The position numbers were made by a program, and so were the translations under genes. A stretch of DNA of 28,661 bases, taken from Citrobacter sp. GTDB lineage: Bacteria; Pseudomonadota; Gammaproteobacteria; Enterobacterales; Enterobacteriaceae. The stretch lies in assembly GCA_019415335.1 (NCBI GenBank), contig DXKH01000077.1, positions 1 to 28,661 on the forward strand. Reading direction: 5' to 3'. The notes under the pieces were generated by a model that worked only from the letters and a program-made list of their open reading frames with translations, did not search any database and had not been told where the DNA came from. Below, piece by piece: positions 7,510-19,945 of this stretch; position 1 is the stretch's first letter, and each line of letters starts with the position of its first letter.

Positions 7510-9063
7510 ATGAAAAAACGATTGATTGCCACGTTACTCGTCGCGGGATATGTGGGATATACCTCAGCGCAGGATATCACCGTCATTTATACCAATGACC
7601 TCCACGCCCACGTTGAACCGTATAAGCTGCCGTATATCGCCGAAGGTAAACGGGAGGTTGGTGGCTTTGCCAATATCTCCACGCTGGTGAAACAGGAAAA
7701 AGCTAAAAATAAGGCGACGTTTTATTTTGATGCCGGTGATTATTTTACCGGTCCCTATATCAGTAGTCTGACCAAAGGGAAGGCCATCATCGATATTATG
7801 AATACGATGTCGGTTGATGCGGCCTCCGTTGGCAATCACGAATTCGATCACGGCTGGGATAATACGTTATTGCAGCTCAGTCAGGCGAAATTCCCCATTT
7901 TATTGGGCAACATCTTTTTTAAGAACAGCACACTGCCTTTCTGGAATAAACCGTACACCATTTTAGAAAAAGACGGCGTTAAAATAGGTGTCATTGGCTT
8001 GCACGGTGTATTTGCTTTTGACGATACCGTTTCTGCTGCCATGCGCCAGGGGATTGAAGCGCGTGATGAAGTCAAGTATCTACAGCGTTATCTGGATGAA
8101 CTTCGTGGAAGAGTCGATATTACCGTCGCGTTAGTGCACGAAGGCACGCCGGCGCGTCAGTCCAGCATTGGCACAGCCGATGTCAAACGTGCGCTGGATA
8201 AGGATATTCAGACGGCAAAACAGGTCAAAGGCCTCGATCTTCTCATTACCGGCCATGCGCATGTTGGCACGCCCGAACCGATTAAAGTGGGCAATACCCT
8301 CATCCTCTCGACCGACAGCGGTGGCATTGATATCGGGAAACTGGTGCTGGATGTGAATACCAAAACCCATCGCCACACGGTTAAAAGCTTTGAACTGAAA
8401 ACCGTTTATGCGGATGAATGGAAACCGGATCCAACCACTCAGCAGGTGATAGATGGCTGGAACAAAAAGCTCGCTGACACCGTGCGCCAACCGGTGGGAG
8501 AAACGCCCATTGCCCTGACCCGGGCATACGGCGAGTCATCCCCGCTGGGCAACCTGTTTACCGATGCCATGCTGTTCGCCGCGCCTGACGCGCAGCTCGC
8601 GCTAACGAATTCAGGTGGTTTACGCGCCGATCTGAACCCCGGCCCCCTCACGCTTGGCGACATCATCAGCGCCTTCCCTTTCCCAAATGAGTTGACCGTG
8701 ATGGACTTAAGCGGGAAATCATTACGCAGCCTGATGGAACACGGCGCGTCGCTGAGCAACGGCGTATTGCAGATGTCGAAAGGCGCTGAAATGCGCTACG
8801 ACCCGCGTAAACCGGTCGGTCAGCGCGTGACAACATTGACACTTAACGGCAAAAACATTGTCGATACGCAAACTTATCGCGTGGCAACCAACAGCTTTCT
8901 CGCGCCGGGCGGCGATGGATTTATGGCCTTTACCGACGGAAAAAATAAACACGTTCGCGGCGGATATAACCTCTCTGATGCGGTGATTGATTACCTGAAG
9001 AAAGGTAACGCTATCGACCCGCAGCGGGTGACTGCAATGCGCGTACAGGAAGTCAAAAAATAG
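7510..9063 (+). CDS. Periplasmic 5'-nucleotidase / metallophosphoesterase, UshA family
   Basis: A 517-residue exported enzyme. The signal peptide [20 protein letters not shown] probably ends at A20. The N-terminal metallophosphoesterase domain has the two-metal motifs TNDLH (28-32), DAGD (74-77), GNHEFD (109-114), H210 and GHAH (248-251). The C-terminal substrate domain (about 325-510) has NSGGLR (367-372), AFPFPN (388-393) and [10 protein letters not shown] (462-471). The family splits phosphate from extracellular nucleotides and related esters, with the nucleoside then taken up; the exact substrate here cannot be read. The start ATG has AAGGA six bases upstream. It differs from E. coli UshA in its start and is shorter, so it is probably an extra paralog. 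It sits alone, divergent from the zinc-ribbon gene and convergent with purL. Confidence 0.92.
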   Translation: MKKRLIATLLVAGYVGYTSAQDITVIYTNDLHAHVEPYKLPYIAEGKREVGGFANISTLVKQEKAKNKATFYFDAGDYFTGPYISSLTKGKAIIDIMNTMSVDAASVGNHEFDHGWDNTLLQLSQAKFPILLGNIFFKNSTLPFWNKPYTILEKDGVKIGVIGLHGVFAFDDTVSAAMRQGIEARDEVKYLQRYLDELRGRVDITVALVHEGTPARQSSIGTADVKRALDKDIQTAKQVKGLDLLITGHAHVGTPEPIKVGNTLILSTDSGGIDIGKLVLDVNTKTHRHTVKSFELKTVYADEWKPDPTTQQVIDGWNKKLADTVRQPVGETPIALTRAYGESSPLGNLFTDAMLFAAPDAQLALTNSGGLRADLNPGPLTLGDIISAFPFPNELTVMDLSGKSLRSLMEHGASLSNGVLQMSKGAEMRYDPRKPVGQRVTTLTLNGKNIVDTQTYRVATNSFLAPGGDGFMAFTDGKNKHVRGGYNLSDAVIDYLKKGNAIDPQRVTAMRVQEVKK

Positions 9064-9067
9064 TCAT

Positions 9068-9095
9068 AAAAAAAGCCCGGTAACCTTCACCGGGC
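9068..9095 (-). terminator. purL terminator
   Basis: A seven-base stem (GCCCGGT at 9075-9081, ACCGGGC at 9089-9095) with a seven-base loop. On the minus strand it is followed by seven Ts (9074-9068), making a strong intrinsic terminator for purL. On the plus strand the T run is poor, so for the 5'-nucleotidase gene it is at best a weak stop. Confidence 0.9.
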
Positions 9096-9114
9096 TTACA
9101 TCATTGTGGATACC

Positions 9115-12100
9115 TTATCCCAACTGCTTACGCGCGTTACGGAAGATACGCATCCACGGGCCGTCCTCGCCCCAGTTTTCCGGGTGCCATGAGTTGCTGA
9201 CGGTACGGAATACGCGTTCCGGGTGCGGCATCATGATAGTCACGCGACCATTTTCGGTGGTCACCGCAGTAATCCCGTTTGGCGAACCGTTCGGGTTAGC
9301 CGGGTAGGTTTCCGTAACGTTGCCGACGTTATCGACAAAACGCAGCGCGACCAGCCCTTTGCTTTCCAGTGCCGCCAGATGGGCCGCGTCGCGAACTTCA
9401 ACGCGTCCTTCACCGTGTGAGACAGCGATAGGCATCATTGATCCGACCATTCCCTGCAACAGCAGAGACGGACTCTGGGTCACTTCAACCAGGCTGAAGC
9501 GGGCTTCAAAGCGATCCGAATGGTTACGAACAAAGCGCGGCCACAGCTCGCTGCCCGGGATCAGTTCGCGCAGATTCGACATCATCTGGCAGCCGTTGCA
9601 CACGCCCAGCGCCAGCGTTTGCGGACGATGGAAGAAGGTTTCGAATTCATCACGCACGCGGTTGTTGAACAGGATTGATTTCGCCCAGCCCTCACCCGCA
9701 CCCAGCACATCGCCGTAAGAGAAGCCGCCGCAGGCCACCAGCGCCTGGAAGTTACCCAGACCGGTGCGGCCACCGAGCAGATCGCTCATGTGTACGTCAA
9801 TCGCGTCAAAGCCTGCACGCTGGAACGCCGCTGCCATTTCGACGTGAGAGTTCACCCCCTGCTCACGCAGCACCGCCACTTTCGGACGCGCACCGGTCGC
9901 AATGTAAGGCGCGGCAATATCTTCATTGATATCAAACGTCAGCTTCGCACTGAGGCCCGGATCGGCATCGTTAGCTTTGGCGTCGTGCTCCTGATCGGCA
10001 CATTCAGGGTTGTCACGCAGACGCTGCATCTGCCAGGTGGTTTCTGCCCACCAGATGCGAAGCTGAGTGCGGCTTTCGCTGAAGACGGCCTGACCGTTGG
10101 CTTCGATAACAAAACGATCGCCCGTGATGGCCTGGCCCAGGTAATGCACGCAATCACCCAGACCGTGTTGCGCCAGCAGCGCTTCGACTGCGTCGCGATC
10201 CGCCGCGCGAACCTGAATCACCGCGCCCAACTCTTCATTAAACAGTGCCGCCAGACGATCGTCGCCCAGTGCCGCGATATCCGCCTGAATACCGCAGTGA
10301 CCCGTAAAGGCCATTTCAGCCAGTGTCACCAACAGGCCACCGTCGGAACGGTCGTGATAAGCCAGCAGTTTACGTTGTGCCACCAGCGCCTGCATCGCGT
10401 CGTAGAAGCCTTTCAGTTGCGCGACGTCACGCACATCTGCCGGTGTATCGCCAAGCTGACGGTACACCTGCGCCAGTGCCGTCGCACCCAGCGCGTTATG
10501 GCCACAACCGAGATCGATCAGCAGCAGCGCGTTGTCTTCGGTAGAAAGCTGCGGGGTGATGGTATGACGCACATCTTCCACGCGGGCAAACGCGGTAATC
10601 ACCAGCGACAGCGGCGAGGTCATTTCGCGCTGTTCGTTGCCTTCCTGCCAACGGGTTTTCATCGACATGGAGTCTTTACCCACCGGAATGGTCAGACCCA
10701 GCGCCGGACAGAGCGCTTCGCCGACCGCTTTCACCGCTTCATACAGACCCGCATCTTCACCCGGATGACCGGCTGCAGCCATCCAGTTAGCGGAGAGCTT
10801 AATACGTTTGATATCACCAATCTGCGTTGCCGCGATATTGGTCAGCGCTTCCCCGACCGCCAGACGGGCAGAGGCGGAGAAGTCGAGCAGTGCCACTGGC
10901 GCACGTTCGCCGATCGACATCGCTTCACCGTAGTAACTATCAAGGCTGGCGGTGGTCACCGCGCAGTTCGCCACCGGCACCTGCCACGGACCGACCATTT
11001 GATCGCGGGACACCATTCCGGTGACGGTACGGTCGCCAATGGTTACCAGGAAGGTTTTTTCCGCCACCGTCGGCAGATGCATAACGCGTTTAACAGCATC
11101 CGCAATGGTGATGTCAGCGCGGTTCAGCGCATCGCCTTTCGCCTTCAGTGTCTGAACGTCACGGGTCATCTTCGGCGTTTTGCCGAGCAGTACGTCAAGC
11201 GGCAGATCGATAGGCTGGTTGTCGAAGTGACGATCGTTTAGCGACAGATGCTGTTCTTCGGTTGCCTCGCCAATCACCGCATACGGCGCACGCTCACGCT
11301 TGCACAGCTCGTCGAATAACGGCAGTTGATCCGCAGCGACAGCCAGCACGTAACGTTCCTGGGACTCGTTACACCAGATCTCCAGCGGGCTCATACCCGG
11401 CTCATCGCTGAGGATGTCACGCAGTTCAAATTTACCGCCGCGTCCGCCGTCACTGACCAGTTCAGGCATAGCGTTTGACAAACCACCGGCGCCGACGTCG
11501 TGGATAAACAGGATCGGGTTAGCGTCACCCAACTGCCAGCAGCGGTCGATCACTTCCTGGCAACGACGTTCCATCTCCGGGTTATCACGCTGTACGGAGG
11601 CGAAATCGAGATCCGCGTCAGACTGGCCGGAGGCCATCGAGGAAGCCGCGCCGCCGCCCAGGCCGATATTCATTGCCGGGCCGCCGAGAACGATCAGCTT
11701 CGCCCCTACGACGATCTCACCTTTCTGTACGTGATCGGCACGGATGTTACCAATCCCGCCCGCCAGCATGATCGGCTTGTGGTAACCGCGCAGCTCTTCG
11801 CCGTTGTGGCTGTTCACTTTTTCTTCGTAAGTACGGAAATAGCCGTTCAGTGCCGGACGACCAAATTCGTTGTTAAACGCCGCGCCGCCCAGCGGACCTT
11901 CGGTCATGATATCCAGCGCGGTCACAATACGCTCCGGCTTGCCGAAGTCTTCTTCCCACGGCTGCTCAAAGCCCGGAATGCGCAGGTTAGAGACGGAGAA
12001 GCCCACCAGACCCGCTTTTGGTTTCGCACCGCGGCCGGTAGCTCCTTCATCACGGATTTCACCGCCGGAACCGGTCGCCGCACCCGGCCACGGCGAGATC

Positions 12101-13002
12101 GCCGTCGGGTGGTTATGGGTTTCCACCTTCATCAGGATGTGCGTCGGCTCCTGGTGGAAATCGTAGCGACCAGTCGCGTGGTCGGCATAGTAACGACCCA
12201 CTTCAGACCCTTCCATTACCGCCGCGTTATCTTTATAAGCGGAAAGCACGTGGTCCGGAGTGGTTTCAAAGGTGTTTTTGATCATCTTGAACAGCGACTT
12301 CGGCTGTTGCTTGCCATCGATGATCCAGTCGGCGTTGAAAATCTTGTGGCGGCAGTGCTCAGAGTTCGCCTGCGCAAACATGTAGAGTTCGATGTCGTTC
12401 GGGTTGCGTCCCAGTCGGGTAAACGCATCCTGCAGGTAATCAATTTCGTCATCTGCCAGCGCCAGACCGAGACGCAGGTTAGCATCAATCAGTGCCTGAC
12501 GGCCTCCACCCAGCAGATCAACACAGGAAACCGGCGCTGGATGATGATGAACAAACAGTTTTTCCGCATCGGTTAATGAAGAGAACACCGTCTCCATCAT
12601 GCGATCGTGCAGCTCGGCGGCAACCCACTGCCATTGCTCAGCGGTCAGCGTGGAGGCCTCAACGTAATAAGCGACGCCGCGTTCCAGACGGTCAATCTGT
12701 TGCAGACCGCAGTTGTGGGCAATATCTGTCGCTTTGGAAGACCAGGGGGAGATGGTGCCAGGGCGAGGCGTCACCAGCAGCAGTTTCCCTGCCGGGGTGT
12801 GGCTGCTCAGGCTGGGACCGTATTTCAGCAGACGGGCAAGCTGCGCGTGCTCATCCTCGTTCAATGGAGCGTTCAGGTCAGCGAAATGGACGTACTCGGC
12901 GTAAATATTGCTTACCTGGAGGTTGGCAGCCTGAAAACGTGCCAGCAGTTTGTTAATACGGAATGCGGACAGTGCAGGCGAACCACGCAGAATTTCCATC
13001 AT
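9115..13002 (-). CDS. purL: Phosphoribosylformylglycinamidine synthase
   Basis: A cytoplasmic purine-biosynthesis enzyme that converts FGAR, glutamine and ATP to FGAM. The frame is open to 13107, but the family start [14 protein letters not shown] is at 13002 and gives 1295 residues, the E. coli and Salmonella length. The extension would also run through the promoter and PurR box. The N-terminal linker and two AIR-synthase-like halves precede a C-terminal class I glutaminase domain with the nucleophile in GVCNGCQMM (cysteine about 1135) and later a conserved MMPHPER segment. The segment [28 protein letters not shown] is typical of the ATP/FGAR site. The gene is single, ended by its own terminator, and repressed by purines through PurR. 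Confidence 0.98.
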   Translation of the reverse strand: MMEILRGSPALSAFRINKLLARFQAANLQVSNIYAEYVHFADLNAPLNEDEHAQLARLLKYGPSLSSHTPAGKLLLVTPRPGTISPWSSKATDIAHNCGLQQIDRLERGVAYYVEASTLTAEQWQWVAAELHDRMMETVFSSLTDAEKLFVHHHPAPVSCVDLLGGGRQALIDANLRLGLALADDEIDYLQDAFTRLGRNPNDIELYMFAQANSEHCRHKIFNADWIIDGKQQPKSLFKMIKNTFETTPDHVLSAYKDNAAVMEGSEVGRYYADHATGRYDFHQEPTHILMKVETHNHPTAISPWPGAATGSGGEIRDEGATGRGAKPKAGLVGFSVSNLRIPGFEQPWEEDFGKPERIVTALDIMTEGPLGGAAFNNEFGRPALNGYFRTYEEKVNSHNGEELRGYHKPIMLAGGIGNIRADHVQKGEIVVGAKLIVLGGPAMNIGLGGGAASSMASGQSDADLDFASVQRDNPEMERRCQEVIDRCWQLGDANPILFIHDVGAGGLSNAMPELVSDGGRGGKFELRDILSDEPGMSPLEIWCNESQERYVLAVAADQLPLFDELCKRERAPYAVIGEATEEQHLSLNDRHFDNQPIDLPLDVLLGKTPKMTRDVQTLKAKGDALNRADITIADAVKRVMHLPTVAEKTFLVTIGDRTVTGMVSRDQMVGPWQVPVANCAVTTASLDSYYGEAMSIGERAPVALLDFSASARLAVGEALTNIAATQIGDIKRIKLSANWMAAAGHPGEDAGLYEAVKAVGEALCPALGLTIPVGKDSMSMKTRWQEGNEQREMTSPLSLVITAFARVEDVRHTITPQLSTEDNALLLIDLGCGHNALGATALAQVYRQLGDTPADVRDVAQLKGFYDAMQALVAQRKLLAYHDRSDGGLLVTLAEMAFTGHCGIQADIAALGDDRLAALFNEELGAVIQVRAADRDAVEALLAQHGLGDCVHYLGQAITGDRFVIEANGQAVFSESRTQLRIWWAETTWQMQRLRDNPECADQEHDAKANDADPGLSAKLTFDINEDIAAPYIATGARPKVAVLREQGVNSHVEMAAAFQRAGFDAIDVHMSDLLGGRTGLGNFQALVACGGFSYGDVLGAGEGWAKSILFNNRVRDEFETFFHRPQTLALGVCNGCQMMSNLRELIPGSELWPRFVRNHSDRFEARFSLVEVTQSPSLLLQGMVGSMMPIAVSHGEGRVEVRDAAHLAALESKGLVALRFVDNVGNVTETYPANPNGSPNGITAVTTENGRVTIMMPHPERVFRTVSNSWHPENWGEDGPWMRIFRNARKQLG

Positions 13003-13054
13003 AAGTCTCTCGTCTTCTAAGCTTTCGGTGTGCCCAAGTGGGGAAACGGGCGTC

Positions 13055-13083
13055 ATTATAAAGAATCTGTGCCGCCGACGAAA
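13055..13083 (-). promoter_or_regulatory. purL promoter
   Basis: On the minus strand a perfect -10 TATAAT (complement of 13055-13060) lies 17 bases from a weak -35 TTTCGT (complement of 13078-13083). The -35 overlaps the PurR box, which is the usual arrangement in pur genes. Confidence 0.75.
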
Positions 13084-13093
13084 CCGTTTGCGT
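13078..13093 (-). promoter_or_regulatory. PurR operator of purL
   Basis: On the minus strand ACGCAAACGGTTTCGT fits every fixed position of the PurR consensus ANGCAANCGNTTNCNT. It overlaps the -35 of the purL promoter, so binding would block RNA polymerase when purines are abundant. Confidence 0.9.
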
Positions 13094-13149
13094 CGAAATA
13101 AAATCACCCCGCGTTGTTGTCATACGATGCTACCGATTGCTCTAATTAG

Positions 13150-13178
13150 TTGCCAACTGGCGCAAGTTTAAGCAAAAT
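13150..13178 (+). promoter_or_regulatory. Candidate mltF promoter
   Basis: TTGCCA (13150-13155) and CAAAAT (13173-13178) are separated by 17 bases, about 80 bases upstream of the mltF TTG start. The -35 is good and the -10 moderate. It is a by-eye match only. Confidence 0.45.
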
Positions 13179-13258
13179 GCCGCTCATTGATGAATACTCC
13201 TGGTCTTTCTATTCCTTTTCCCATCCTGAGACAACGCACGGTTCAGAGAATTAACTAA

Positions 13259-14809
13259 TTGAAAAAATTAAAGATTAATTATCTGTTCATCGGCATACTG
13301 ACGCTGCTGCTGGCAGCGGCCCTCTGGCCCTCAATCCCCTGGTTCGGTAAAGCCGAGAATCGTATCGCCGCGATCCAGTCGCGGGGAGAGTTGCGCGTGA
13401 GCACCATTGAATCGCCGCTCACCTGGGCAAAACTCGACGGTAAGCCGTACGGGCTCGATTACGAGCTGGCACAGCAGTTCGCCAGCTATCTGGGCGTAAA
13501 GCTGAAGGTTACCGTCCGCCAGAACATCAGCCAGTTGTTTGACGACCTCGATAATGGCGACGCCGATCTGCTGGCAGCCGGACTGGTCTACAACAGCGAG
13601 CGGGTGAAAAACTATCAGCCGGGGCCAACCTACTATTCGGTGTCCCAGCAGTTGGTCTACAAAGTGGGCCAGTATCGTCCCCGCACGTTGGGCAGCGTGA
13701 CGGAAAGTCAGCTCACTATCACCCCGGGGCATGTGGTGGCGAACGATCTGCAAACCCTGAAACAGACAAAATACCCTGAGCTGAGCTGGCGGATCGATGA
13801 GAAAAAAGGTTCAACAGAACTGCTTGATGCGGTGATTGCCGGGCAACTGGATTACACCATCGCCGACTCTGTCGCCATCAGCCTATACCAGCGCGTTCAC
13901 CCCGAACTGGCCGTTGCACTGGATATCACCGACGAACAGCCGGTGACCTGGTTTAGTCCACTGGATGATGACAACACGCTGTCCGCCGCCCTGCTCGATT
14001 TCTTCAACGGTATGAATGAGGACGGCTCGCTGGCGCGTCTGGAAGAAAAATATCTGGGGCACGGTGATGATTTTGACTATGTCGATACACGCACCTTTCT
14101 ACGCGCGGTTGATGCCATGCTCCCCGACCTGAAACCGCTGTTTGAGAAACACGCCCAGGAGATTGACTGGCAGCTGCTTGCGGCGATCTCCTGGCAGGAA
14201 TCGCACTGGGATCCGCAGGCTACATCGCCGACCGGTGTGCGCGGCATGATGATGCTCACCAAAAACACCGCGCAGAGTCTCGGCCTGACCGACAGGACCG
14301 ATCCTGAGCAGAGCATCAGCGGTGGCGCGCGCTATTTACAGGACATGATGAGTAAAGTGCCGGACACCGTGCCGGAAAACGAGCGCATCTGGTTTGCGCT
14401 GGCGGCTTACAACATGGGTTATGCGCACATGCTTGATGCGCGGGCGCTGACGGCCAAAACAAAGGGAAATCCGGACAGTTGGGCAGACGTCAAACAGCGC
14501 CTGCCGTTGCTCAGTCAAAAGCAGTATTACAGCAAGCTGACCTACGGCTATGCGCGCGGACATGAGGCCTACGCCTATGTCGAGAACATCCGTAAATACC
14601 AGATAAGCCTGTTGGGCTATTTGCAGGAGAAAGAAAAGCAGCTGGCTGAAGAGATGAAACTGGCAGAAGAGTATCCGGTCGTCTCGCCGACAGAATTTGG
14701 CAAACAGCGACGACCGCTCGCCGCCTTCCTGTCGCAATCGTCATCCAGCTATCTGACACACTCGCCATCGCTGATGCGTTTACCGCAGAAGAAAGAAGAG
14801 AAAGAGTAA
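13259..14809 (+). CDS. mltF: Membrane-bound lytic murein transglycosylase F
   Basis: The enzyme cleaves the MurNAc-GlcNAc bond of peptidoglycan with 1,6-anhydro product formation and is anchored to the outer membrane facing the periplasm. The protein has 516 residues. A hydrophobic N-terminus (about 8-25) is followed by a periplasmic solute-binding-like domain (about 40-268) and a C-terminal SLT lysozyme-like domain (about 290-450). The catalytic glutamate is E314 in WQESHWD, and the later motifs GVRGMMMLT and AAYNMGYAH are intact. The start is TTG, giving [13 protein letters not shown], the same N-terminus I recall for E. coli MltF. The ribosome-binding sequence is weak. The gene is divergent from purL and convergent with tadA. 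The last about 50 residues differ from E. coli, as is common in this family. Confidence 0.96.
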   Translation: MKKLKINYLFIGILTLLLAAALWPSIPWFGKAENRIAAIQSRGELRVSTIESPLTWAKLDGKPYGLDYELAQQFASYLGVKLKVTVRQNISQLFDDLDNGDADLLAAGLVYNSERVKNYQPGPTYYSVSQQLVYKVGQYRPRTLGSVTESQLTITPGHVVANDLQTLKQTKYPELSWRIDEKKGSTELLDAVIAGQLDYTIADSVAISLYQRVHPELAVALDITDEQPVTWFSPLDDDNTLSAALLDFFNGMNEDGSLARLEEKYLGHGDDFDYVDTRTFLRAVDAMLPDLKPLFEKHAQEIDWQLLAAISWQESHWDPQATSPTGVRGMMMLTKNTAQSLGLTDRTDPEQSISGGARYLQDMMSKVPDTVPENERIWFALAAYNMGYAHMLDARALTAKTKGNPDSWADVKQRLPLLSQKQYYSKLTYGYARGHEAYAYVENIRKYQISLLGYLQEKEKQLAEEMKLAEEYPVVSPTEFGKQRRPLAAFLSQSSSSYLTHSPSLMRLPQKKEEKE

Positions 14810-14824
14810 ACAGGGCTGCAATGA

Positions 14825-16014
<1,190 letters not shown>

Positions 16015-16017
16015 ACC

Positions 16018-17382
16018 TTACTCCTCGGGATCGTTGAATCCTAACAGCCAGGTAAACAGGAACCCGGCTATCACTGCTACTAAATAGCCTAACAGATAGA
16101 ACATCACTTTTCCGGCAACAATCGTTAACGCCAGCGGCAATCCGGAAATACCGAAGGTGATCACGGTGGCGACCTTCCAGTAGCTGATCAGCGCTCCGCC
16201 TACCGCGCCACCGAGGCAGGCGCCAATAAACGGTTTGCCGAGCGGTAGCGTAACGCCAAAAATCAGCGGTTCGCCAATACCGAGTAATCCCACCGGTAAC
16301 GCCCCCTTAATCACTTTTTTCAATCGCGCGTTACGGGTTTTCATCAGCACGGCAATTGCCGCGCCCACCTGTCCGACGCCCGCCATCGCCAGAATGGGAA
16401 AGAGCGCGTTATAGCCATGCGCCTGTACCAGCTCGACATGAATCGGCACCAGTCCCTGATGCAGCCCCGTCAGTACCAATGGCAGGAATGTCCCCGCCAG
16501 GACCGCCCCCACCAGAAAACCACCGCGATCGATAGCCCAGGACGCGCCATGAGCGATCGATTCCGAAATCCAGCCCCCCAGCGGTTGCAGCGCCACAATC
16601 GCAATCGTGCCGGTGATGATCGTCGTCAGTAGCGGATTGAGGATCAGTTCCAGCGAGCCTGGCAAAATGTCACGGAACTTACGCTCGATCCAGCACATCA
16701 GCGCCACCACCAGCAGCACGGCGATGACCCCGCCGCGCCCTGGCTGCAGCGCTTCGCCAAAGAGGGTAATTTGCGCCAGTTGCGGACTCGACAGAATGCC
16801 CGCCATCACGCCCCCCATCGCCAGCGAACCACCGAAGACTTTGGCGGTATTCACCCCCACCAGAATGTTCATAATGGCGAAGACCGCACTGCCGAAGATC
16901 CCCATCAGCCCCAGCATGTTGGGGTAATGGGTGGCGAAATCGCCGACGATATCCGGGCGTTTGAGAATGTTAATGATGCCGGTGATTAAACCGGAGGCGA
17001 TAAACGCCGGGATCAGAGGAATAAAAACGTTCGCCAGCTTGCGTAGCGCATCGCTCATTGGCGCTTTGTACTTTGCTTTGGCCTGTGATTTCGTGCGCTC
17101 AATGTCATCGTCTGCCAGGCGCTCTCCTCCGTGTGTCAGCTGCGAGCGCATGGCATCAACGACCTTTGCCGCGTTGCCAGGTCCGACGATGAGCTGATGC
17201 TGCGCCCCCTGCTTCACGTAGCCACTGACACCAGGTAGCTGTTTCAGACGCGGGATATCCAGCACCGCATCGTCCTTCACTTCCACCCGGACGCGCGTCA
17301 TGCAATTTTCCAGACGCAGAATATTTTGTTCTCCGCCTATTCCCTGCAGAATGTCGCTGGCAAGGGTCGCCGTCTTATCCAT
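16018..17382 (-). CDS. murP: PTS EIIBC permease, probably for N-acetylmuramic acid
   Basis: An inner-membrane sugar transporter that phosphorylates its substrate during uptake. The 454-residue protein has an N-terminal EIIB domain with the phospho-cysteine C27 (LENCMTRVRVEV) and a C-terminal EIIC domain of many membrane segments, including GVGQVGAAIAV and the glucose-family signature GIGEPLIFGVTLPLGKPF. No EIIA domain is attached, so it would need a separate EIIA such as Crr. The substrate is inferred from the adjacent etherase gene murQ, which starts the operon two bases upstream. The sequence differs noticeably from what I recall of E. coli MurP (474 residues), so it may be a second, MurP-like permease; the symbol is tentative. 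The ATG at 17382 is preceded by AGG at the murQ end. Confidence 0.85.
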   Translation of the reverse strand: MDKTATLASDILQGIGGEQNILRLENCMTRVRVEVKDDAVLDIPRLKQLPGVSGYVKQGAQHQLIVGPGNAAKVVDAMRSQLTHGGERLADDDIERTKSQAKAKYKAPMSDALRKLANVFIPLIPAFIASGLITGIINILKRPDIVGDFATHYPNMLGLMGIFGSAVFAIMNILVGVNTAKVFGGSLAMGGVMAGILSSPQLAQITLFGEALQPGRGGVIAVLLVVALMCWIERKFRDILPGSLELILNPLLTTIITGTIAIVALQPLGGWISESIAHGASWAIDRGGFLVGAVLAGTFLPLVLTGLHQGLVPIHVELVQAHGYNALFPILAMAGVGQVGAAIAVLMKTRNARLKKVIKGALPVGLLGIGEPLIFGVTLPLGKPFIGACLGGAVGGALISYWKVATVITFGISGLPLALTIVAGKVMFYLLGYLVAVIAGFLFTWLLGFNDPEE

Positions 17383-17384
17383 TG

Positions 17385-18287
17385 TTACCTCGATGAATCT
17401 ACTAACGCAGCGCGTAAGAATCCCTGATGGGCGGCCAGCTTTTCGCGCGCCGCATCAGCGTTAAGGCCGCTCAGCGCCATAAGAATGGCCGGTTTCACGT
17501 CAAAATCGGTCTGTCTGAGCAACGTTTCCGCCTCTGCGCGTGCAATGCCTGTGGCTTCAACCACCATTCGACACGCGCGGTCCATCAGTTTGATATTGGT
17601 GGCTTTCATATCCACCATCAGGTTCTGGTACACCTTGCCAAACTTCACCATTGCCCCGGTGGAGATCATATTGAGTACCAGCTTCTGCGCGGTGCCGGAT
17701 TTCAACCGGGTAGATCCCGTCAACGCTTCCGGCCCTACCACCGGCGAAATGGCGATGTCGGCTTCCCGGGCAATGGGAGAATCGGGATTACAGGAGATAG
17801 CAACCGTAGTACAGCCCGTTTTACGGGCATATTTCAGTCCGCCGATGACATAGGGCGTACGCCCTGAGGCCGCCAGTCCAACCACCAGATCCTGCGGCGT
17901 GAGGTTCAGGGCGATAAGATCGTCTTCACCAAGCTGCGCGTTGTCTTCTGCGCCTTCAACGGCTTTCAGCAGTGCTCCCGGACCACCGGCGATCAGCCCC
18001 ACCACCAGTCCGTGGGGAACACCAAACGTCGGTGGGCATTCAGACGCATCCAGCACGCCGAGTCGTCCGCTGGTCCCAGCCCCCATGTAGATAATCCGGC
18101 CACCGGATTTTAACGCTTCAGCCGCCGCATCGACGGCGCTCGCAACATCAGGCAATGTTGCTTTTACTGCTTCCGCTACCAGCGTATCCTGTTGATTAAA
18201 ACGGTGAACCAGCTCCAGCGTCGACAGCGCATCAAGGTCCATTGTTTGCGGATTACGGGTTTCTGACACTAAAGCGCCGAGATTCAT
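17385..18287 (-). CDS. murQ: N-acetylmuramic acid 6-phosphate etherase
   Basis: A cytoplasmic enzyme that removes the lactyl ether from MurNAc-6-phosphate to give GlcNAc-6-phosphate, recycling cell-wall sugar. The protein has 300 residues with one SIS fold. The phosphate-binding segment is GAGTSGRLG (69-77), and the two catalytic acids E83 ([10 protein letters not shown]) and E114 (EGAED) fall at the same numbers as in E. coli. The stop is two bases from the murP ATG, so they are translationally linked. The ATG at 18287 follows GAGGAG. It is divergent from the RpiR-type regulator yfhH. In E. coli K-12, murQP is at another locus, so this could be a second copy or a relocated one. Confidence 0.94.
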   Translation of the reverse strand: MNLGALVSETRNPQTMDLDALSTLELVHRFNQQDTLVAEAVKATLPDVASAVDAAAEALKSGGRIIYMGAGTSGRLGVLDASECPPTFGVPHGLVVGLIAGGPGALLKAVEGAEDNAQLGEDDLIALNLTPQDLVVGLAASGRTPYVIGGLKYARKTGCTTVAISCNPDSPIAREADIAISPVVGPEALTGSTRLKSGTAQKLVLNMISTGAMVKFGKVYQNLMVDMKATNIKLMDRACRMVVEATGIARAEAETLLRQTDFDVKPAILMALSGLNADAAREKLAAHQGFLRAALVDSSR

Positions 18288-18332
18288 GTTTGCTCCTCAG
18301 GAATTTTTAATTCATATTAGCCACCAATAATG

Positions 18333-18366
18333 GAATATAATATTCATACAGGCGAGTGAAATTTCA
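18333..18366. promoter_or_regulatory. Palindromes in the murQ/yfhH divergent promoter
   Basis: A 13-base perfect palindrome GAATATAATATTC (18333-18345) covers a plus-strand TATAAT (18336-18341) and a minus-strand TATTAT. A second, TGAAATTTCA (18357-18366), follows. A regulator bound here would control both directions. RpiR-type MurR proteins bind palindromes between their own gene and murQP, so YfhH is the natural candidate; this is inference. Confidence 0.55.
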
Positions 18367-18403
18367 TTTTGCCGCCGCCATCACGTTTTCGTCAGGAGAG
18401 ACC

Positions 18404-19252
18404 ATGAACTGTTTGATTCGCATCCGCCAGCGCTACCAGGGATTTGCGCAGAGCGACAAAAAACTCGCGGATTATCTTCTGATACAACCCGACGCGGCCC
18501 GACACCTCAGTTCACAGCAGTTGGCCGCTGAAGCGGGTGTCAGTCAGTCGAGCGTGGTGAAGTTTGCACAAAAGCTCGGCTATAAGGGATTCCCGGCATT
18601 GAAACTGGCGATCAGCGAAGCGCTGGTCAGTAATCCGAACCCGCATTCGGTGCCAGTACATAACCAGATCCGTGGCGACGATCCCCTGCGTCTGGTCGGC
18701 GAAAAACTGATCAAAGAGAATGTGGCGGCGATGCATGCCACGCTGGATGTCAATGCCGAAGAGAAACTGCACGATAGCGTGACGATGCTGCGTAACGCCC
18801 GTCGGATCGTGTTAACCGGGATTGGGGCCTCCGGCCTGGTGGCGCAGAATTTTGCCTGGAAGCTGATGAAAATCGGCCTGAACGCCATTGTTGAGCGCGA
18901 TATGCATGCGCTACTGGCCACGGTCCAGGCGCTGACGCCAGACGATCTTCTGCTGGCGATTTCCTATAGCGGTGAACGTCGGGAACTGAACCTGGCGGCA
19001 GAAGAGACGTTACGCGTCGGCGGGCAGATCCTGGCGATCACCGGTTTCACCCCCAATGGGCTTCAGCAGCGCGCCAGCCACTGCCTGTATACCATTGCGG
19101 AAGAACAGGCCACCCGCAGTGCGGCGATCTCTTCAACCCACGCGCAGATGATGCTCACCGATCTGCTTTTTATGGCGCTGGTACAGCAGGATCTGGAACA
19201 CGCGCCTGAACGTATTCGTCACAGCGAAGCGCTGGTAAAAAAACTGGTCTGA
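18404..19252 (+). CDS. yfhH: RpiR-family transcriptional regulator YfhH
   Basis: A DNA-binding regulator of 282 residues, the E. coli YfhH length. The N-terminal helix-turn-helix (about 1-77) includes AAEAGVSQSSVVKFAQKLGYKGFPALK. The C-terminal SIS domain (about 125-260) binds sugar phosphates and contains LTGIGASGLVAQNFAWKL and ISYSGERRELNLA. The frame opens at 18356, but the start is ATG 18404, which has AGGAG eight bases upstream and gives MNCLIRIRQRY. It is divergent from murQ with palindromes in between, so its likely effector is MurNAc-6-phosphate, by analogy with MurR. That link is inference; YfhH has no proven target that I know of. Confidence 0.94.
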   Translation: MNCLIRIRQRYQGFAQSDKKLADYLLIQPDAARHLSSQQLAAEAGVSQSSVVKFAQKLGYKGFPALKLAISEALVSNPNPHSVPVHNQIRGDDPLRLVGEKLIKENVAAMHATLDVNAEEKLHDSVTMLRNARRIVLTGIGASGLVAQNFAWKLMKIGLNAIVERDMHALLATVQALTPDDLLLAISYSGERRELNLAAEETLRVGGQILAITGFTPNGLQQRASHCLYTIAEEQATRSAAISSTHAQMMLTDLLFMALVQQDLEHAPERIRHSEALVKKLV

Positions 19253-19266
19253 GCAATGAATGCGCG

Positions 19267-19944
<678 letters not shown>

Positions 19945-19945
<1 letters not shown>

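Noticed and set aside
9790..11241. Long open frame antisense to purL (483 codons)
   Set aside because: It lies wholly inside conserved purL. Its product is rich in H, R, Q and T, as expected for a complementary frame of a GC-rich gene, and it has no recognisable domain.
11500..12576. Second long frame antisense to purL (358 codons)
   Set aside because: Same reasons: inside purL, with no domain and no convincing start signal.
19225..19252. SigmaE promoter for yfhL
   Set aside because: The TCTGA overlaps the yfhH stop codon and the -35 (CGAAGCG) matches the consensus poorly; it is kept only as a note on the yfhL -10 entry.
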